Below are positions 50,297-60,055 of a DNA stretch of 64,000 nt, in pieces; within the stretch, counting starts at the first letter, position 1; every line of letters begins with the position of its first letter. Source of the stretch: Roseovarius sp. (GTDB lineage: Bacteria; Pseudomonadota; Alphaproteobacteria; Rhodobacterales; Rhodobacteraceae); assembly GCA_027493545.1 (NCBI GenBank), contig JAOSKR010000003.1:781711-845710 (forward strand), written 5' to 3'. Made by a program: the position numbers and the translations under genes. The notes beneath the pieces were generated by a model that worked only from the letters and a program-made list of their open reading frames with translations, had not been told where the DNA came from and did no database searches.

Positions 50297-51040
50297 TCAC
50301 CCCGCCGGCGGTGGCGGATCGGGGATCGCGAGATAGGCCGCGGCGGGGATGTGCTGCATGCCGTAAAGCGACAGCGCGTCGCGATCGGCCTCCGGGAGCC
50401 CGGCGATGGCGGCATCGAGCGCGGCCCTCACCGGCGCCGGGTCGCGGGTGATGGCGGTGATGTAGGGCAGGGCCGGGGTGGGCGGCGTGCGCGCGATCTC
50501 GCGCAGCCCGGCCGCCTCCGGGTCGTGCCGGCGCATCAGCCGCCGGGTCACCGCGTCGAGCGCCGCCAGATCGGCCCGGCCCTCAGCCACCGCCCGTGCC
50601 GAGTGCGTGTGTGCCCCGGTCGCCAGGGTTTCGGCAAAGGTGAAGCCATGCGCGCGGGCGAAGGTTTGCGGCGCGGCCCAGCCGCTTTGCGACAGCGCCT
50701 CGTTATAGGCCAGCCGCGCTGCGGCGAATGCGGCCGGGTCGTCACGCGGATCGCCGGCACGGGCAATGAGGACGCTGCAATAGTGCCCCGGCGGGCAGCC
50801 GGGGAGGCGGTGGTCAGGTGTGCCCACCAGCGCGACCCGGCCGTAAAGCCGCGCGCGGTAGGGATAGCCGCAGGTCTGCGAGAGCACCAGGTCGGGCGCG
50901 CGCCAGTCGTCCCACGGATCGCCGCCGCGACAAAGCGTCGCCGGGCCTTCGCCCAGATGCGTGCGGACCGCCTGCCAGAGCCGGTCATGGGCGGCCGCGA
51001 GTTCGGGCCGGTCGTACATCGGCAGGCTGGCGCGGCTCAC
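50297..51040 (-). CDS. PhnD/phosphonate-type binding-protein-like protein without signal peptide
   Basis: 247 residues starting at GTG 51040, which overlaps the TerB-like stop in a GTGA. The start region (SRASLPMYDRPELAAAHDRL) has no hydrophobic signal, although the rest matches the PhnD-type periplasmic binding fold: LSQTCGYPYRARLYGRVAL, ARLAYNEALSQSGWAA, THSARAVAEGRADLAALDAV and ALPYITAITRD. It could therefore act in the cytoplasm as a ligand-sensing or enzyme-like relative, or its true start lies within the upstream gene. No transporter genes adjoin it. Frame intact. Confidence 0.7.
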   Translation of the reverse strand: MSRASLPMYDRPELAAAHDRLWQAVRTHLGEGPATLCRGGDPWDDWRAPDLVLSQTCGYPYRARLYGRVALVGTPDHRLPGCPPGHYCSVLIARAGDPRDDPAAFAAARLAYNEALSQSGWAAPQTFARAHGFTFAETLATGAHTHSARAVAEGRADLAALDAVTRRLMRRHDPEAAGLREIARTPPTPALPYITAITRDPAPVRAALDAAIAGLPEADRDALSLYGMQHIPAAAYLAIPDPPPPAG

Positions 51041-51474
51041 CCCCGCGCCACCCGTTGCCGTGCCAGCGCGCTGTCGCGGTCGCCGACGCCCAGCAGGTTG
51101 GCCGCCAGGCGGATCAGCGCGTCCTCGCCGGCATCGCGCGCGCCATCCGCGAGCGCCACCTGCCACAGCGCCTCGACCACGCCGATGCGTTCCTCATAGG
51201 GGACCGCGTCCTTGATCGCGCGGGTGAAGCGCACCGTGTCGGGGGCCTCGGCCTCGAGCCGTTCGGCCTCTTCGCGCAGATCGCGCGCATGCGCCGCGTC
51301 GAGACCGTAGCGCGCCGCAATGATGCGTTCGATGCGGGCGACCTCGCCGGCGGCATAGTCGCCGTCCGACCGCGCCAGTCGCACCATCAGCGCGCTCAGC
51401 GCCAGCCGCGCGTCGGCCTTGTCCAGGGGTTCGGGGTCGGGTTGCACGAGGCGGATCAGGAAATCGGCGAACAT
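51037..51474 (-). CDS. TerB-like protein, copy 2
   Basis: 145-residue all-helical protein of the TerB (tellurite/stress) family: LALSALMVRLARSDGDYAAGEVARIERII, then YGLDAAHARDLREEAERLE, VRFTRAIKDAVPYEERIGVVEALWQVALADG and a final ALIRLAANLLGV. The acidic metal-binding positions (DGDY and ADGARDAGED) resemble those of TerB. Paralogue of the gene directly upstream at 51514-51966, so the pair arose by tandem duplication. Coupled by a GTGA overlap to the PhnD-like gene. No other tellurite genes are present, so a general membrane-stress role is likelier. Frame intact. Confidence 0.85.
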   Translation of the reverse strand: MFADFLIRLVQPDPEPLDKADARLALSALMVRLARSDGDYAAGEVARIERIIAARYGLDAAHARDLREEAERLEAEAPDTVRFTRAIKDAVPYEERIGVVEALWQVALADGARDAGEDALIRLAANLLGVGDRDSALARQRVARG

Positions 51475-51513
51475 GAGAACCGATATAGGCGCCGCGCGCC
51501 GCCACGCCAATCG

Positions 51514-51966
51514 TTAACTGCGTTCGGCGGCGGCGCGGGCGTGTGCGCTGTCTTCCTCCGAAAGCCCCAGGGCCTCGCGCACCTCCTCGATCACGTGCAG
51601 CTCGGCCGGATCGGCGGAGCCGTCGGCCAGCACCACCTCCCACAGCGCGGCAAGCGCACCGGTTCGCGCCTCGAAGCTGACGGTTTCGCGGATGAGATGG
51701 GCGAATCGGTCGCTCTCGGGCACGGCCCGGGCCAGTTTCTCGCAGGTGGCGCGCATCCTGGCCGCCTCGATCGGCCCGAGCCCGTAAAGGCGTCCCAGCA
51801 GCCGGTCGATGCGGCTGATCTCGGCCAGTTGGTAATCGCGGTCGGACATCGCCACCCGCACCATCAGCGCGCCCAGCGCGAGCTTTTCGTCGGGTTCGGG
51901 CAGGGGTTGGGGCCGGGGTGCGCGGCGGGCATGCAAAAGGCGCTGGAGCAGGGTTTTGACTTCCAT
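51514..51966 (-). CDS. TerB-like protein, copy 1
   Basis: 150 residues, the same fold as the next gene: LALGALMVRVAMSDRDYQLAEISRIDRLL, YGLGPIEAARMRATCEKLA, RFAHLIRETVSFEARTGALAALWEVVLADG and VIEEVREALGLSEEDS. A basic-proline N-terminal extension (LLHARRAPRPQPLPEPDEK) is longer than in its paralogue. It begins at ATG 51966, the internal start giving the family-typical length. 39 bases separate it from copy 2, and a 205-base gap separates it from the divergent gene at 52172. Frame intact. Confidence 0.85.
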   Translation of the reverse strand: MEVKTLLQRLLHARRAPRPQPLPEPDEKLALGALMVRVAMSDRDYQLAEISRIDRLLGRLYGLGPIEAARMRATCEKLARAVPESDRFAHLIRETVSFEARTGALAALWEVVLADGSADPAELHVIEEVREALGLSEEDSAHARAAAERS

Positions 51967-52171
51967 TCGGAACTGTCCTCGGAGGGCCTCGCGGGTGTCG
52001 GTTTCGGGAAACAGTGATAACCTCGGTGACGGGATTGGCAATCGGCCCCGGGGCAGGGCCGGAATTCCACCGCCATTGGTCGCAGGAGTGTCACAATTGT
52101 TCCAAACTCAGTGCGATTTGCCCGGCGATGGTGGTGCCATCACAAGTATTCTGTTTGAGGATTCCCGCCAC

Positions 52172-52729
52172 ATGACACTCTTCGGACGGTTCCAAGTTCC
52201 CGCTGGCAGCCGGGAGCAACAGCTGAGCCTTGCCCATGCCGCCACCGAGGAGGAACTGCGCCGCATCGCCCGGGCCTACCGATGGTCGGACCACGCCGAG
52301 GCGGTGCTGGGCTGGATCATGGCGCAAAGATGCATCGACCTCGCCACCGCGCTCAGCGTCTTTTTCAACGGCGATCCGGGGCGGTTCAACTACCTGCCCA
52401 AGCGCGACGTGCCGGCCGCGTATCGTGGCGCGGCGCGGCTGCTCGACAATGTCTGCCTGCGGGTGAACAGCGGGTTCTACCGGCAGCGGCCGGGGCCGCT
52501 GATCGTCGGCCGGGAGCGGGCGCGCAACTGGCTCGAGGTTCAGCGTGCCGATGGTGCCGAGGGGCGGCGCGGACGCTGGGTGCTCGATGCGGCGCTGGTC
52601 GAAGCGGCGCTGGCCAGCCCCGCGGGGCACGAGGACGACGCGCGCCGGCGTGCCCTGCTGCTGGATCCGCCGCACCGGCCCGAAGGTATGCCCGCGGCGT
52701 TGCGCCAGCTGTTGCCGCGCATGGGCTGA
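52172..52729 (+). CDS. Small conserved protein, possibly DUF4274-like
   Basis: 185-residue soluble protein of unknown function. The N-terminal half is helical: LSLAHAATEEELRRIARAY, RWSDHAEAVLGWIMAQRCID, LATALSVFFNGDPGRFNYL. This pattern (helix, WDD-like turn, then a cysteine and an LATAL-type helix) resembles DUF4274, but the name is from memory. The C-terminal half is basic and proline/arginine-rich. Starts at ATG 52172. Convergent with pyrG, 6 bases apart. Frame intact. Confidence 0.7.
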   Translation: MTLFGRFQVPAGSREQQLSLAHAATEEELRRIARAYRWSDHAEAVLGWIMAQRCIDLATALSVFFNGDPGRFNYLPKRDVPAAYRGAARLLDNVCLRVNSGFYRQRPGPLIVGRERARNWLEVQRADGAEGRRGRWVLDAALVEAALASPAGHEDDARRRALLLDPPHRPEGMPAALRQLLPRMG

Positions 52730-52735
52730 CGGGCA

Positions 52736-54381
52736 TCAGACCAGCCGCGAGTTCGCCACCGCCGCGCGCACGAAATCCGCCAAAAGAGGGTGCGGCTCAA
52801 AGGGCTTGGATTTCAACTCCGGGTGGAACTGAACGCCGATGAACCAGGGATGGTCCTCCCATTCCACGATTTCGGGCAGACGGCCATCGGGGGACATGCC
52901 GGAAAACCGCAGGCCGACCCCTTCGAGTTGTTCGCGATACTTCGTGTCCACCTCGTAACGGTGGCGGTGGCGCTCGTCGATGGTGGTGGTGCCGTAGATG
53001 CCCGCCACGCGCGAGCCCTCGGCCAGCACCGCGTCATAGGCCCCCAGCCGCATCGTGCCGCCCTTGTGGTCGCCGGGCTTGCGGCGCACCTTGCGGTTGC
53101 CCTGCACCCATTCCTTGAGGTGATAGACCACCGGGGTGAAACGTTTTCCGCCGGTCTCGTGATCGAACTCCTCGGACCCGGCGTCGGGGATGCCGGCGAG
53201 GTTGCGCGCCGCCTCGATCACCGCCATCTGCATGCCCAGACAGATGCCGAGATAGGGGGATCTTGCGTTCGCGGGCGAACTGCGCCGCCCTGATCTTGCC
53301 CTCGGTGCCGCGCTCGCCGAAACCGCCGGGGACCAGGATGGCGTGAAACCCCTCGAGCCGCGCGGCCGGGTCCTCGGTATCGAAGATCTCGGCATCGACC
53401 CAGGCGACATTGACCCTGACGCGGTTGGCCATGCCGCCATGGGTCAGCGCCTCCTTGATCGACTTGTAGGCGTCCTCGAGCTGGGTGTACTTGCCGACGA
53501 TGGCGATGTTGACCTCGCCGTCGGTGTTGCGGATGCGGTCCTCGACGTCGAACCACTTGGTCATGTCCGGCCGCGGCGCGGGAGAGATGGCGAAGGCGTC
53601 GAGCACCGCCTGATCCAGCCCCCTCGCGGTGATAGGCCAGCGGCGCCTCGTAGATCGACTTGAGGTCGTAGGCGGCCACCACGTGCTCCTTGCGGACATT
53701 GCAGAAAAGCGCGATCTTCTCGCGCTCCTTGTCGGGGATGGGCTGTTCGGACCGGCACACCAGGATGTCGGGCGCGATGCCGATCGACTGCAGCTCCTTG
53801 ACCGAATGCTGGGTGGGCTTGGTCTTGAGTTCGCCGCTCGCCGCCAGGTAGGGCAGCAGCGTCAGGTGCATGAAGATGCATTGCCCCGGCGGCCGGTCGT
53901 GGCTGAACTGGCGGATCGCCTCGAAGAACGGCAGCCCCTCGATGTCGCCCACCGTGCCGCCGATCTCGCAGAGCATGAAATCGACCTCGTCGTCGCCGAT
54001 GGCGATCCAGTCCTTGATCTCGTTGGTGACGTGCGGGATCACCTGGATGGTCTTGCCCAGGTAGTCTCCGCGGCGCTCCTTTTCGAGCACGTTGGAATAG
54101 ATCCGCCCCGACGAGACCGAGTCGGTCATCCGCGCCGGCACCCCGGTGAAGCGTTCGTAATGGCCAAGGTCGAGATCGGTCTCGGCACCGTCATCGGTGA
54201 CGAACACCTCGCCATGCTCAAAGGGCGACATGGTGCCGGGATCGACGTTGAGATAGGGGTCGAGTTTTCGCAGCCGGACAGAGAAGCCGCGCGCCTGCAG
54301 GAGCGCCCCCAGTGCGGCAGAGGCCAGCCCCTTGCCGAGCGATGAAACCACCCCGCCGGTGATGAAGACATAGCGCGCCAT
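52736..54381 (-). CDS. pyrG: CTP synthase, two frame breaks
   Basis: Makes CTP from UTP, ATP and glutamine. Synthetase domain: [80 protein letters not shown]. Glutaminase domain: [15 protein letters not shown], then [19 protein letters not shown] (Cys nucleophile), and the His/Glu pair in [19 protein letters not shown]. Frame breaks near 53625 (at the domain junction) and 53262 (just before the glutaminase motif); reading through gives about 548 residues, normal. Essential gene, so the breaks are probably errors. Downstream of secG with a 206-base gap. Confidence 0.96.
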
Positions 54382-54587
54382 GTGCCGCCATCCCCCGTGT
54401 TTCTGCCCGAAGGGCGCGTTCAAGAGAGCGCGTTTGCCCACCGGGCGGATATGCCCAAATCGCAGGACCCGAGCGGCCGATTCGACCGCAAGACCACGGG
54501 GCTCGATTCATAACTCATTCGCGCGCACAGCGCAAGGTGACCGCAAGATACTGTTGCGGATATCTCAGCGACCTCAATCGGTTGTGG

Positions 54588-54950
54588 TCAGTCGGCGGTT
54601 GGCGTCAGCGGGGCATCGTCGCCCGCCGCCGGCGGCAACAGGTCGCCGCCCGCCTCGGGCGCCGCGGGCGCGGGTTCCTCGCGCGATGCGGGCCTCTCGG
54701 TGATCCGGTCGAGCACCGAGGTTCCGGTCGAGGATTGCGCGGCGATGATCGTCAGCGCCATCGAGGTGACGAAAAGCCCGATCCCCAGCGCCCAGGTGAC
54801 CTTGTGCATGGCCGTGGTCGTCGAACGCCCCGTCGCCATGTTGCCGCCGCCGCCCATGCCCAGCCCGCCCCCTTCGGAGCGCTGCACCAGCACCACGATG
54901 ATGAGCGTCAGCGTCAGCAGCAGATGGACGAGAAGGATGACGTTTTGCAT
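54588..54950 (-). CDS. secG: Protein translocase subunit SecG
   Basis: Small subunit of SecYEG. 120 residues: first helix [20 protein letters not shown], the glycine-rich cytoplasmic loop [20 protein letters not shown], then the second helix [20 protein letters not shown], and an alanine/proline-rich, acidic tail (residues about 85-120) common in alphaproteobacterial SecG. Directly upstream of pyrG on the same strand, the usual order in this class. Frame intact. Confidence 0.94.
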   Translation of the reverse strand: MQNVILLVHLLLTLTLIIVVLVQRSEGGGLGMGGGGNMATGRSTTTAMHKVTWALGIGLFVTSMALTIIAAQSSTGTSVLDRITERPASREEPAPAAPEAGGDLLPPAAGDDAPLTPTAD

Positions 54951-55062
54951 GAAGGCGGTCCCGCAGTTCGCAACAGGGCGGTGTTTAGGCAATTCGCGCG
55001 CCCCCTGCAACCCGGGACTTGGGCCAAAGCGCCGCGCGTCGGGGCCGGCCCTCAGCGCGGCG

Positions 55063-55461
55063 TCATTCGTCGACGTCGTCGATGTCGGCCTGCCCCGAGA
55101 GGCGGCGGCGCACATGGCTCCAGCTCAGCCCGATCCCGAGCACCAGGGCCATTGCGGCAAGGCCCAGCCACACCACCTGCGAGGTCTCGTGCAGTGTCAG
55201 CAGCCCGTAGTCGTGCAGCACCCATACCGACGCGGCCGCGATCGCCAGCACCATGAACATCCCGAACGCGCCGATCGAGCGCAGCGTGGCGCGCAGATAG
55301 ATCACGTAGCCCACGAACAGGAGCAGCCCCCAGAGCACCGCCAGCGGCATCTGTTGCGCGAAATTGACCTTCACCCAGTTGACGTAATTCCACTCGGTCG
55401 GGTTGAAGGTGGCCGTCAGAAGCCCGAAAGCCGCCGCAAGCCGCCACAGAAATCCGCTCAT
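55063..55461 (-). CDS. DUF6524-like four-helix membrane protein
   Basis: 132 residues with four predicted membrane helices: [72 protein letters not shown], and conserved loops [18 protein letters not shown] and [11 protein letters not shown]. The end [19 protein letters not shown] is strongly conserved in the alphaproteobacterial family I know as DUF6524. Function unknown. Start ATG 55461. Divergent from purA and upstream of secG by 112 bases. Frame intact. Confidence 0.78.
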   Translation of the reverse strand: MSGFLWRLAAAFGLLTATFNPTEWNYVNWVKVNFAQQMPLAVLWGLLLFVGYVIYLRATLRSIGAFGMFMVLAIAAASVWVLHDYGLLTLHETSQVVWLGLAAMALVLGIGLSWSHVRRRLSGQADIDDVDE

Positions 55462-55623
55462 GCGCCCCCCGCGATCTCTATTCGGCCAAATCTTTGCGCA
55501 GGCCGGCGCCCCTGTCCAGACCCGAGCCCCGGCGATGCGTCGAAATTGCGGTTTCAACTGTGTCGCGGCATCGCTATACCGGCGCGGGTTTCAATCTGGC
55601 AAATCCTGCATCGGGGGATCGGC

Positions 55624-56920
55624 ATGGCGAATGTTGTGGTGGTGGGCGCCCAGTGGGGTGACGAGGGCAAGGGCAAGATCGTCGACTGGCTGAGCGAGCG
55701 CGCCGACGTGATCGCGCGGTTTCAGGGCGGGCACAACGCCGGCCACACGCTGGTCATCGGCGGCACCGTCTACAAGCTCAACGCGCTGCCCTCGGGGGTG
55801 GTGCGGCCGGGCAAGCTCTCGGTCATCGGCAGCGGCGTGGTGCTCGATCCCTGGCATCTCGTTGCCGAGATCGCCTCGATCCGCGCCCAGGGGGTCGTGA
55901 TCGGCCCCGAGACGCTGATGATCGCCGAGAACACGCCGCTCATACTGCCCATCCACGGCGAACTCGACCGCGCCCGCGAGGCCGCGGCCAGCCCCGGCGC
56001 CAGGATCGGCACCACCGGGCGCGGCATCGGCCCGGCCTACGAGGACAAGGTCGGGCGGCGCTCGGTGCGGGTGGCCGATCTCGCCGACGAGGCCACGCTC
56101 GAGGCGCGCATCGACCGGGCGCTCCTGCACCACGACGCGCTGCGCCGGGGGCTGGGGCTCGATCCCGTTGACCGTCCCGCGCTGATGGACCGGCTGCGAC
56201 AGGTGGCGCCCGAGATCCTGAGCTATGCCGCGCCGGTGTGGAAGGTGCTGGGCGAGCAGCGCAAGGCCGGGCGGCGCATCCTCTTCGAGGGCGCGCAGGG
56301 GGCGCTGCTCGACATCGATTTCGGCACCTATCCCTTCGTCACCTCGTCGAACGTCATCGCCGGGCAGGCGGCCACCGGGGTGGGTGTCGGGCCCGGCGCC
56401 ATCGATTTTGTCCTTGGCATCGTCAAGGCCTACACCACGCGGGTGGGCGAGGGGCCGTTCCCGACCGAGCTCGACGACGCCGACGGCCAGCGTCTCGGCG
56501 AGCGCGGGCACGAATTCGGCACCGTCACCGGGCGCAAGCGCCGCTGCGGCTGGTTCGACGCGGTGCTGGTGCGCCAGAGCTGCGCCACCTCGGGCGTCAA
56601 CGGCATCGCGCTGACCAAGCTCGACGTGCTCGACGGGTTCGAGACCCTGCGCATCTGCACCGGCTACGATCTCGACGGAGAGCGCCTCGACCACCTGCCC
56701 ACCGCCGCCGACGCCCGAGGCCCGCTGCGTGCCGCTCTACGAGGAAATGCCGGGCTGGAACGAGAGCACCGAGGGCGCGCGCAGATGGGCCGACCTGCCC
56801 GCCAACGCGATCAAGTATGTCCGCCGGGTCGAAGAGCTGATCGACTGCCCGGTGGCGCTGCTCTCGACCTCGCCCGAGCGCGACGACACCGTCCTCGTCA
56901 CCGATCCCTTCGCCGACTGA
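55624..56920 (+). CDS. purA: Adenylosuccinate synthetase, one frame break
   Basis: GTP-dependent first committed step from IMP to AMP. Features: [20 protein letters not shown] (GTP P-loop and the catalytic Asp), [69 protein letters not shown]. The frame breaks near 56722 (close to the end), after which [13 protein letters not shown] and [14 protein letters not shown] complete about 431 residues, normal length. ATG 55624 is the family start. Monocistronic-looking, with the DUF2842 gene 4 bases after its stop. Confidence 0.96.
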
Positions 56921-56924
56921 GCCG

Positions 56925-57164
56925 ATGGCGATGCCCAGGCTCAGCTACAAGGCGCGGCGCCGCTGGGCGCTGGCGATCCCGGTGATCGGCCTGCCGGTCT
57001 ATGTCGTGGTGGCGGTGAACGTGGTGGACCTGCTCGGCCGGCCGCCCTTTCTGGTGGAGCTTCTCGTTTACGTGGTGCTGGGGTTCCTGTGGATGCTGCC
57101 GTTCCGTTTCGTCTTTTCCGGTATCGGCCGGGATGACGGGGACGCGGGGGGCAAGGACGGCTGA
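56925..57164 (+). CDS. DUF2842-like small membrane protein
   Basis: 79 residues, two membrane helices ([21 protein letters not shown] and [18 protein letters not shown]) with conserved [10 protein letters not shown] before and [12 protein letters not shown] after. This fits the DUF2842 family of alphaproteobacterial inner-membrane proteins. ATG 56925 or 56931; the second is nearer the usual start ([11 protein letters not shown]). It lies 4 bases after purA and is probably co-transcribed. Function unknown. Frame intact. Confidence 0.82.
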   Translation: MAMPRLSYKARRRWALAIPVIGLPVYVVVAVNVVDLLGRPPFLVELLVYVVLGFLWMLPFRFVFSGIGRDDGDAGGKDG

Positions 57165-57223
57165 CCCCGGCCTGTGACGCCTTTCGGGATAATTCAGGGC
57201 GCTTTGGTCGGTGCCGTCACCCG

Positions 57224-57287
57224 CCCCGGACTTGATCCGGGGCCTCACCATCCCGACAGGAGACCCCGGCTCGGCGGCCGGGGCGGA
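57224..57287. repeat. Two-hairpin REP-like element, second intergenic copy
   Basis: CCCCGGA-CTTGA-TCCGGGG (57224-57242, perfect 7-base arms) followed by CCCCGGC-TCGGC-GGCCGGGG at about 57264-57283. The same pair in the same order lies downstream of tRNA-Leu (20461). Located between convergent DUF2842 and Trm112-like genes, where it may act as a bidirectional terminator. Confidence 0.65.
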
Positions 57288-57336
57288 AGAAGACTGACGA
57301 GATGCGCGGCACGGACGGCGCCGCTTGCGTCGCCGC

Positions 57337-57531
57337 TCAGTCGTCCAGCTCGCGCGCCTCGTCGGCCAGCATCACCGGAATGCCGCCCCGGATCGGAAAG
57401 GCCAGCCCGGCGGCCTGGGATATCAGTTCCCGGGCCTCGGCGTCATAGCGCAGCGTGGTGTGGGTCAGCGGGCATATCAGCGCCTCGAGCATGCGCCGGT
57501 CGATGGCGGGTCGGTCGGGTGTGTCGGTCAT
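57337..57531 (-). CDS. Trm112-like protein (UPF0434)
   Basis: 64-residue small protein with [17 protein letters not shown] and [21 protein letters not shown], the Trm112/YcaR pattern, here with a single cysteine, so the zinc site of some relatives is missing. These proteins assist tRNA- or protein-modifying methyltransferases in other organisms; in bacteria the role is unclear. ATG 57531 overlaps the stop of the LON-domain gene. Frame intact. Confidence 0.88.
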   Translation of the reverse strand: MTDTPDRPAIDRRMLEALICPLTHTTLRYDAEARELISQAAGLAFPIRGGIPVMLADEARELDD

Positions 57532-58186
57532 TGCAGGGTCTCCGTCTCGTCGCCCCCGCGCAGGGCGTATTCCAGCAGCGTGACCAGCGTCTCGCGCCGC
57601 GTGCTCAGCGAGGGCGCCTCGAGCAGCGCCTGCTTGTCCTCGGGCTCGAAACCCAGGAGCATCGACAGCGAGTTGATCAGCAACTCGTCCTCGGCCGCCT
57701 TCAGCGTCTCCCAGTCGGCCTGCAGCTGGCGGGCCTCGAAATAGCGCCCCAGAACCGCCATGAACGCCGCCCGGTCGAACTCCGGATCGCTGTCGGCGGG
57801 TCCGAGATCACGCCCGAAGTCCTGCCACGAGACCCGCGCGCGGCGGTACGGGGCAAATCCTCGACCTCCTCGCCGACGCGGAACCGCGAGATGCCGGTCA
57901 GCGTGATCATGTAGCGCCCGTCCTCGGTTTCCGACATCTGCGTCACCCGCCCGGCGCAGCCGATGCGGTAGAGCGGCGGCCGGTCGGACTGTGCGCCGGC
58001 ACCGTCGGGTTTCCTGACGGGCTGGACCATGCCGATCAGCCGCTCGGGTGTCTTGAGCGCATCCTCGAGCATCGCCGGGTAGCGCGGCTCGAAGAGATGC
58101 AGCGGCAGGCGCGAGCGCGGCAGCAGGAGCGCCCCGGGCAGGGGAAAGACGGGGATGACCTCGGGCAGATCGGCCGGATTGAACAT
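57528..58186 (-). CDS. LON peptidase substrate-binding domain protein, one frame break
   Basis: Stand-alone LON N-terminal domain without a peptidase. It has [63 protein letters not shown], then a frame break near 57852, then the helical tail [28 protein letters not shown] and [23 protein letters not shown] (given in parts). Corrected length about 218 residues, family-typical. Lies 26 bases after the thioredoxin gene and overlaps the Trm112-like gene, an order usual in Rhodobacteraceae. May bind unfolded protein; function unproven. Confidence 0.88.
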
Positions 58187-58212
58187 GGGCGGAATCTAGC
58201 CCGTGCGCGGGG

Positions 58213-59130
58213 TCAGGCAAATATCATCGAACTCAGCCTGCGCCGACCGCGCTGGACCACCGGATCGGTGGGCTTGAGCGCCTCGAATATGGTGAAGAGC
58301 TGGGTCTTGGCGGCCTCGTCGTTCCAGTCGCGATCGCGGCGGAACAGCTCGAGCAACTGGTCCACCGCCTCGTCGCTGCGCCCTGTGGCCTGCAGCGCCT
58401 GCGCCAGATCGAAGCGCGCCTGGTGGTCGTCGGGGTCGGCCTCGACCGCGGCCTTCAGCCCGTCGACGGGGCCGGCATTGGCGGCCTGGCGGGCGAGTTG
58501 CAGCGCGGCATGCGCGGCCTCGAGCTCGGGCGCCTGGGAGATTTCCGCCGGCGCCCCGTTCAGGAATGCCTCGGCCTGGTCGAGGTCATCGAGGGCGATG
58601 TGCGCGCGCACCATCCCGGCATAGGCGCGGGCGTTCTTGTCGTCTTCCTGCAGGATCGCGGCAAAGGTCTGGGCGGCGTCTGCCGCCGCGCCCTGGTCGA
58701 GCATCTCCTCGGCCGCGGCCACGGCCTCGTCAAGGCCGCCGCTGGCGTCGCCGCCGGCGGCCTGCACCACGCGGGTGACGAACTCGTCGACCTGCGATTG
58801 CGGCAGCGCGCCCTGAAACCCGTCGACCGGCTGGCCCTTCCAGAAGGCATAGACGGTGGGGATCGACTGGATGCGCAGCTGCGCCGCGATCGCCTGGTTG
58901 TCGTCGATGTTGACCTTGGCCATCCGCACCGCGCCGCGCGCCCTGGTCACCGCCGCCTCGAGCGCCGGACCCAGCGTCCTGCACGGCCCGCACCACGGCG
59001 CCCAGAAATCGACGATCACCGGCACCTGGTTCGAGGCCTCGATCACCTCGGTCATGAAATCGGCCTCGGAGACGTCCCTGATCAGGTCTCCGGCGGGCGC
59101 GGCGGTCGTGTTTCCACCCAGTTCGAGCAT
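58213..59130 (-). CDS. Thioredoxin with C-terminal TPR region (CnoX/YbbN type)
   Basis: 305 residues. Thioredoxin domain with DFWAPWCGPCRTLGPAL: the active site is Cys47-Gly-Pro-Cys50, unlike E. coli CnoX, where one cysteine is missing, so it may be redox active. The C-terminal part is TPR (LDQGAAADAAQTFAAILQED, AYAGMVRAHIALDDLDQAEAF, ARFDLAQALQATGRSDEAVDQ). CnoX-type proteins act as chaperedoxins that protect GroEL clients from oxidative damage. ATG 59130 (after AAGGAG) is preferred over an in-frame ATG five codons earlier. Upstream of LON and Trm112-like genes. Frame intact. Confidence 0.9.
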   Translation of the reverse strand: MLELGGNTTAAPAGDLIRDVSEADFMTEVIEASNQVPVIVDFWAPWCGPCRTLGPALEAAVTRARGAVRMAKVNIDDNQAIAAQLRIQSIPTVYAFWKGQPVDGFQGALPQSQVDEFVTRVVQAAGGDASGGLDEAVAAAEEMLDQGAAADAAQTFAAILQEDDKNARAYAGMVRAHIALDDLDQAEAFLNGAPAEISQAPELEAAHAALQLARQAANAGPVDGLKAAVEADPDDHQARFDLAQALQATGRSDEAVDQLLELFRRDRDWNDEAAKTQLFTIFEALKPTDPVVQRGRRRLSSMIFA

Positions 59131-59181
59131 GTTCGTCTCCTTCATCGGTTGCGCCCTATATGTGTGCGCCGACCGGCGGTG

Positions 59182-59970
59182 TCAAAGGTCGAAGCTGGCA
59201 AAGACCGGGGCGTGGTCCGAGGGTTTCTCCCAGCCGCGCGCGGCGCGCAGGATGCGGCTCGAATGCGCGGCGCTGGCGATGTCGGGGCTGGCCCAGACAT
59301 GATCGAGCCGGCGGCCGCGGTCGACGGCCTCCCAGTCGCGGGCGCGGTAGCTCCACCAGCTGTAGAGCTGGCCTTCGGGAATGTCGCGGCGGGTGATGTC
59401 GCACCAGTCGCCGGCCTCCATCACCTCGCTCAGGCGCTCGACCTCCTCGGGCGTGTGGCTGACCACCTTGAGGAGTTGTTGGTGCGACCAGACGTCGTCC
59501 TCGCGGGGTGCGATGTTGAGATCGCCGACGAGAATGGATTTCGCCGGCGCCTCAAGGCGGAAGCGGTCGCGCATGGCGGCGAGGTAGTCGAGCTTCTGTC
59601 CGAACTTCGCATTGGCCTCGCGGTCGGGCACGTCGCCGCCGGCGGGGACATAGAAGTTGTGGATGGTGACGCCATTCTCGAGCCGCCCGGCGATGTGGCG
59701 GGCGTGGCCCAGACCCGCGAAATCCTCCGCCCCGGCCTCGGTGATCGGCAGCTTCGACAGGATCGCGACGCCGTTATAGCCCTTCTCGCCGCGCGCCAGC
59801 ATGTGGGTATAGCCCAGCGGTGCAAAGATCTCGGCGGGGATCTTCTCGACCGGGCTCTTGCATTCCTGCAGGCACAGGATGTCGGGCGCCTCCTCGCGCA
59901 TCAGCCGCGCCACGAGGCCGGCGCGCAGGCGCACCGAGTTGATGTTCCAGGTGGCGATGGTGAAGGACAT
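59182..59970 (-). CDS. xth: Exodeoxyribonuclease III
   Basis: AP endonuclease/3'-exonuclease in base excision repair. 262 residues with FTIATWNINSVRLRAG, DILCLQECKSPVEKIP (Glu metal ligand), GYNGVAILSKLPI, NFYVPAGGD, ILVGDLNIAPREDDVW (Asp-Asn pair), LDHVWASPDIA and SDHAPVFASF (catalytic Asp-His). Start ATG 59970; the frame continues upstream but only through the promoter/sRNA region. It lies about 86 bases after the terminator of the candidate small RNA at 60056-60129 and in the same orientation. Frame intact. Confidence 0.95.
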   Translation of the reverse strand: MSFTIATWNINSVRLRAGLVARLMREEAPDILCLQECKSPVEKIPAEIFAPLGYTHMLARGEKGYNGVAILSKLPITEAGAEDFAGLGHARHIAGRLENGVTIHNFYVPAGGDVPDREANAKFGQKLDYLAAMRDRFRLEAPAKSILVGDLNIAPREDDVWSHQQLLKVVSHTPEEVERLSEVMEAGDWCDITRRDIPEGQLYSWWSYRARDWEAVDRGRRLDHVWASPDIASAAHSSRILRAARGWEKPSDHAPVFASFDL

Positions 59971-60055
59971 GCGGCGGTCTCCTGAAGGTGGCGGCAAGGT
60001 TGCGGCGCCTTGGCCTAGCATGGCCCGATGTGGGGGGCCAGAGGGGGTACCCGCG

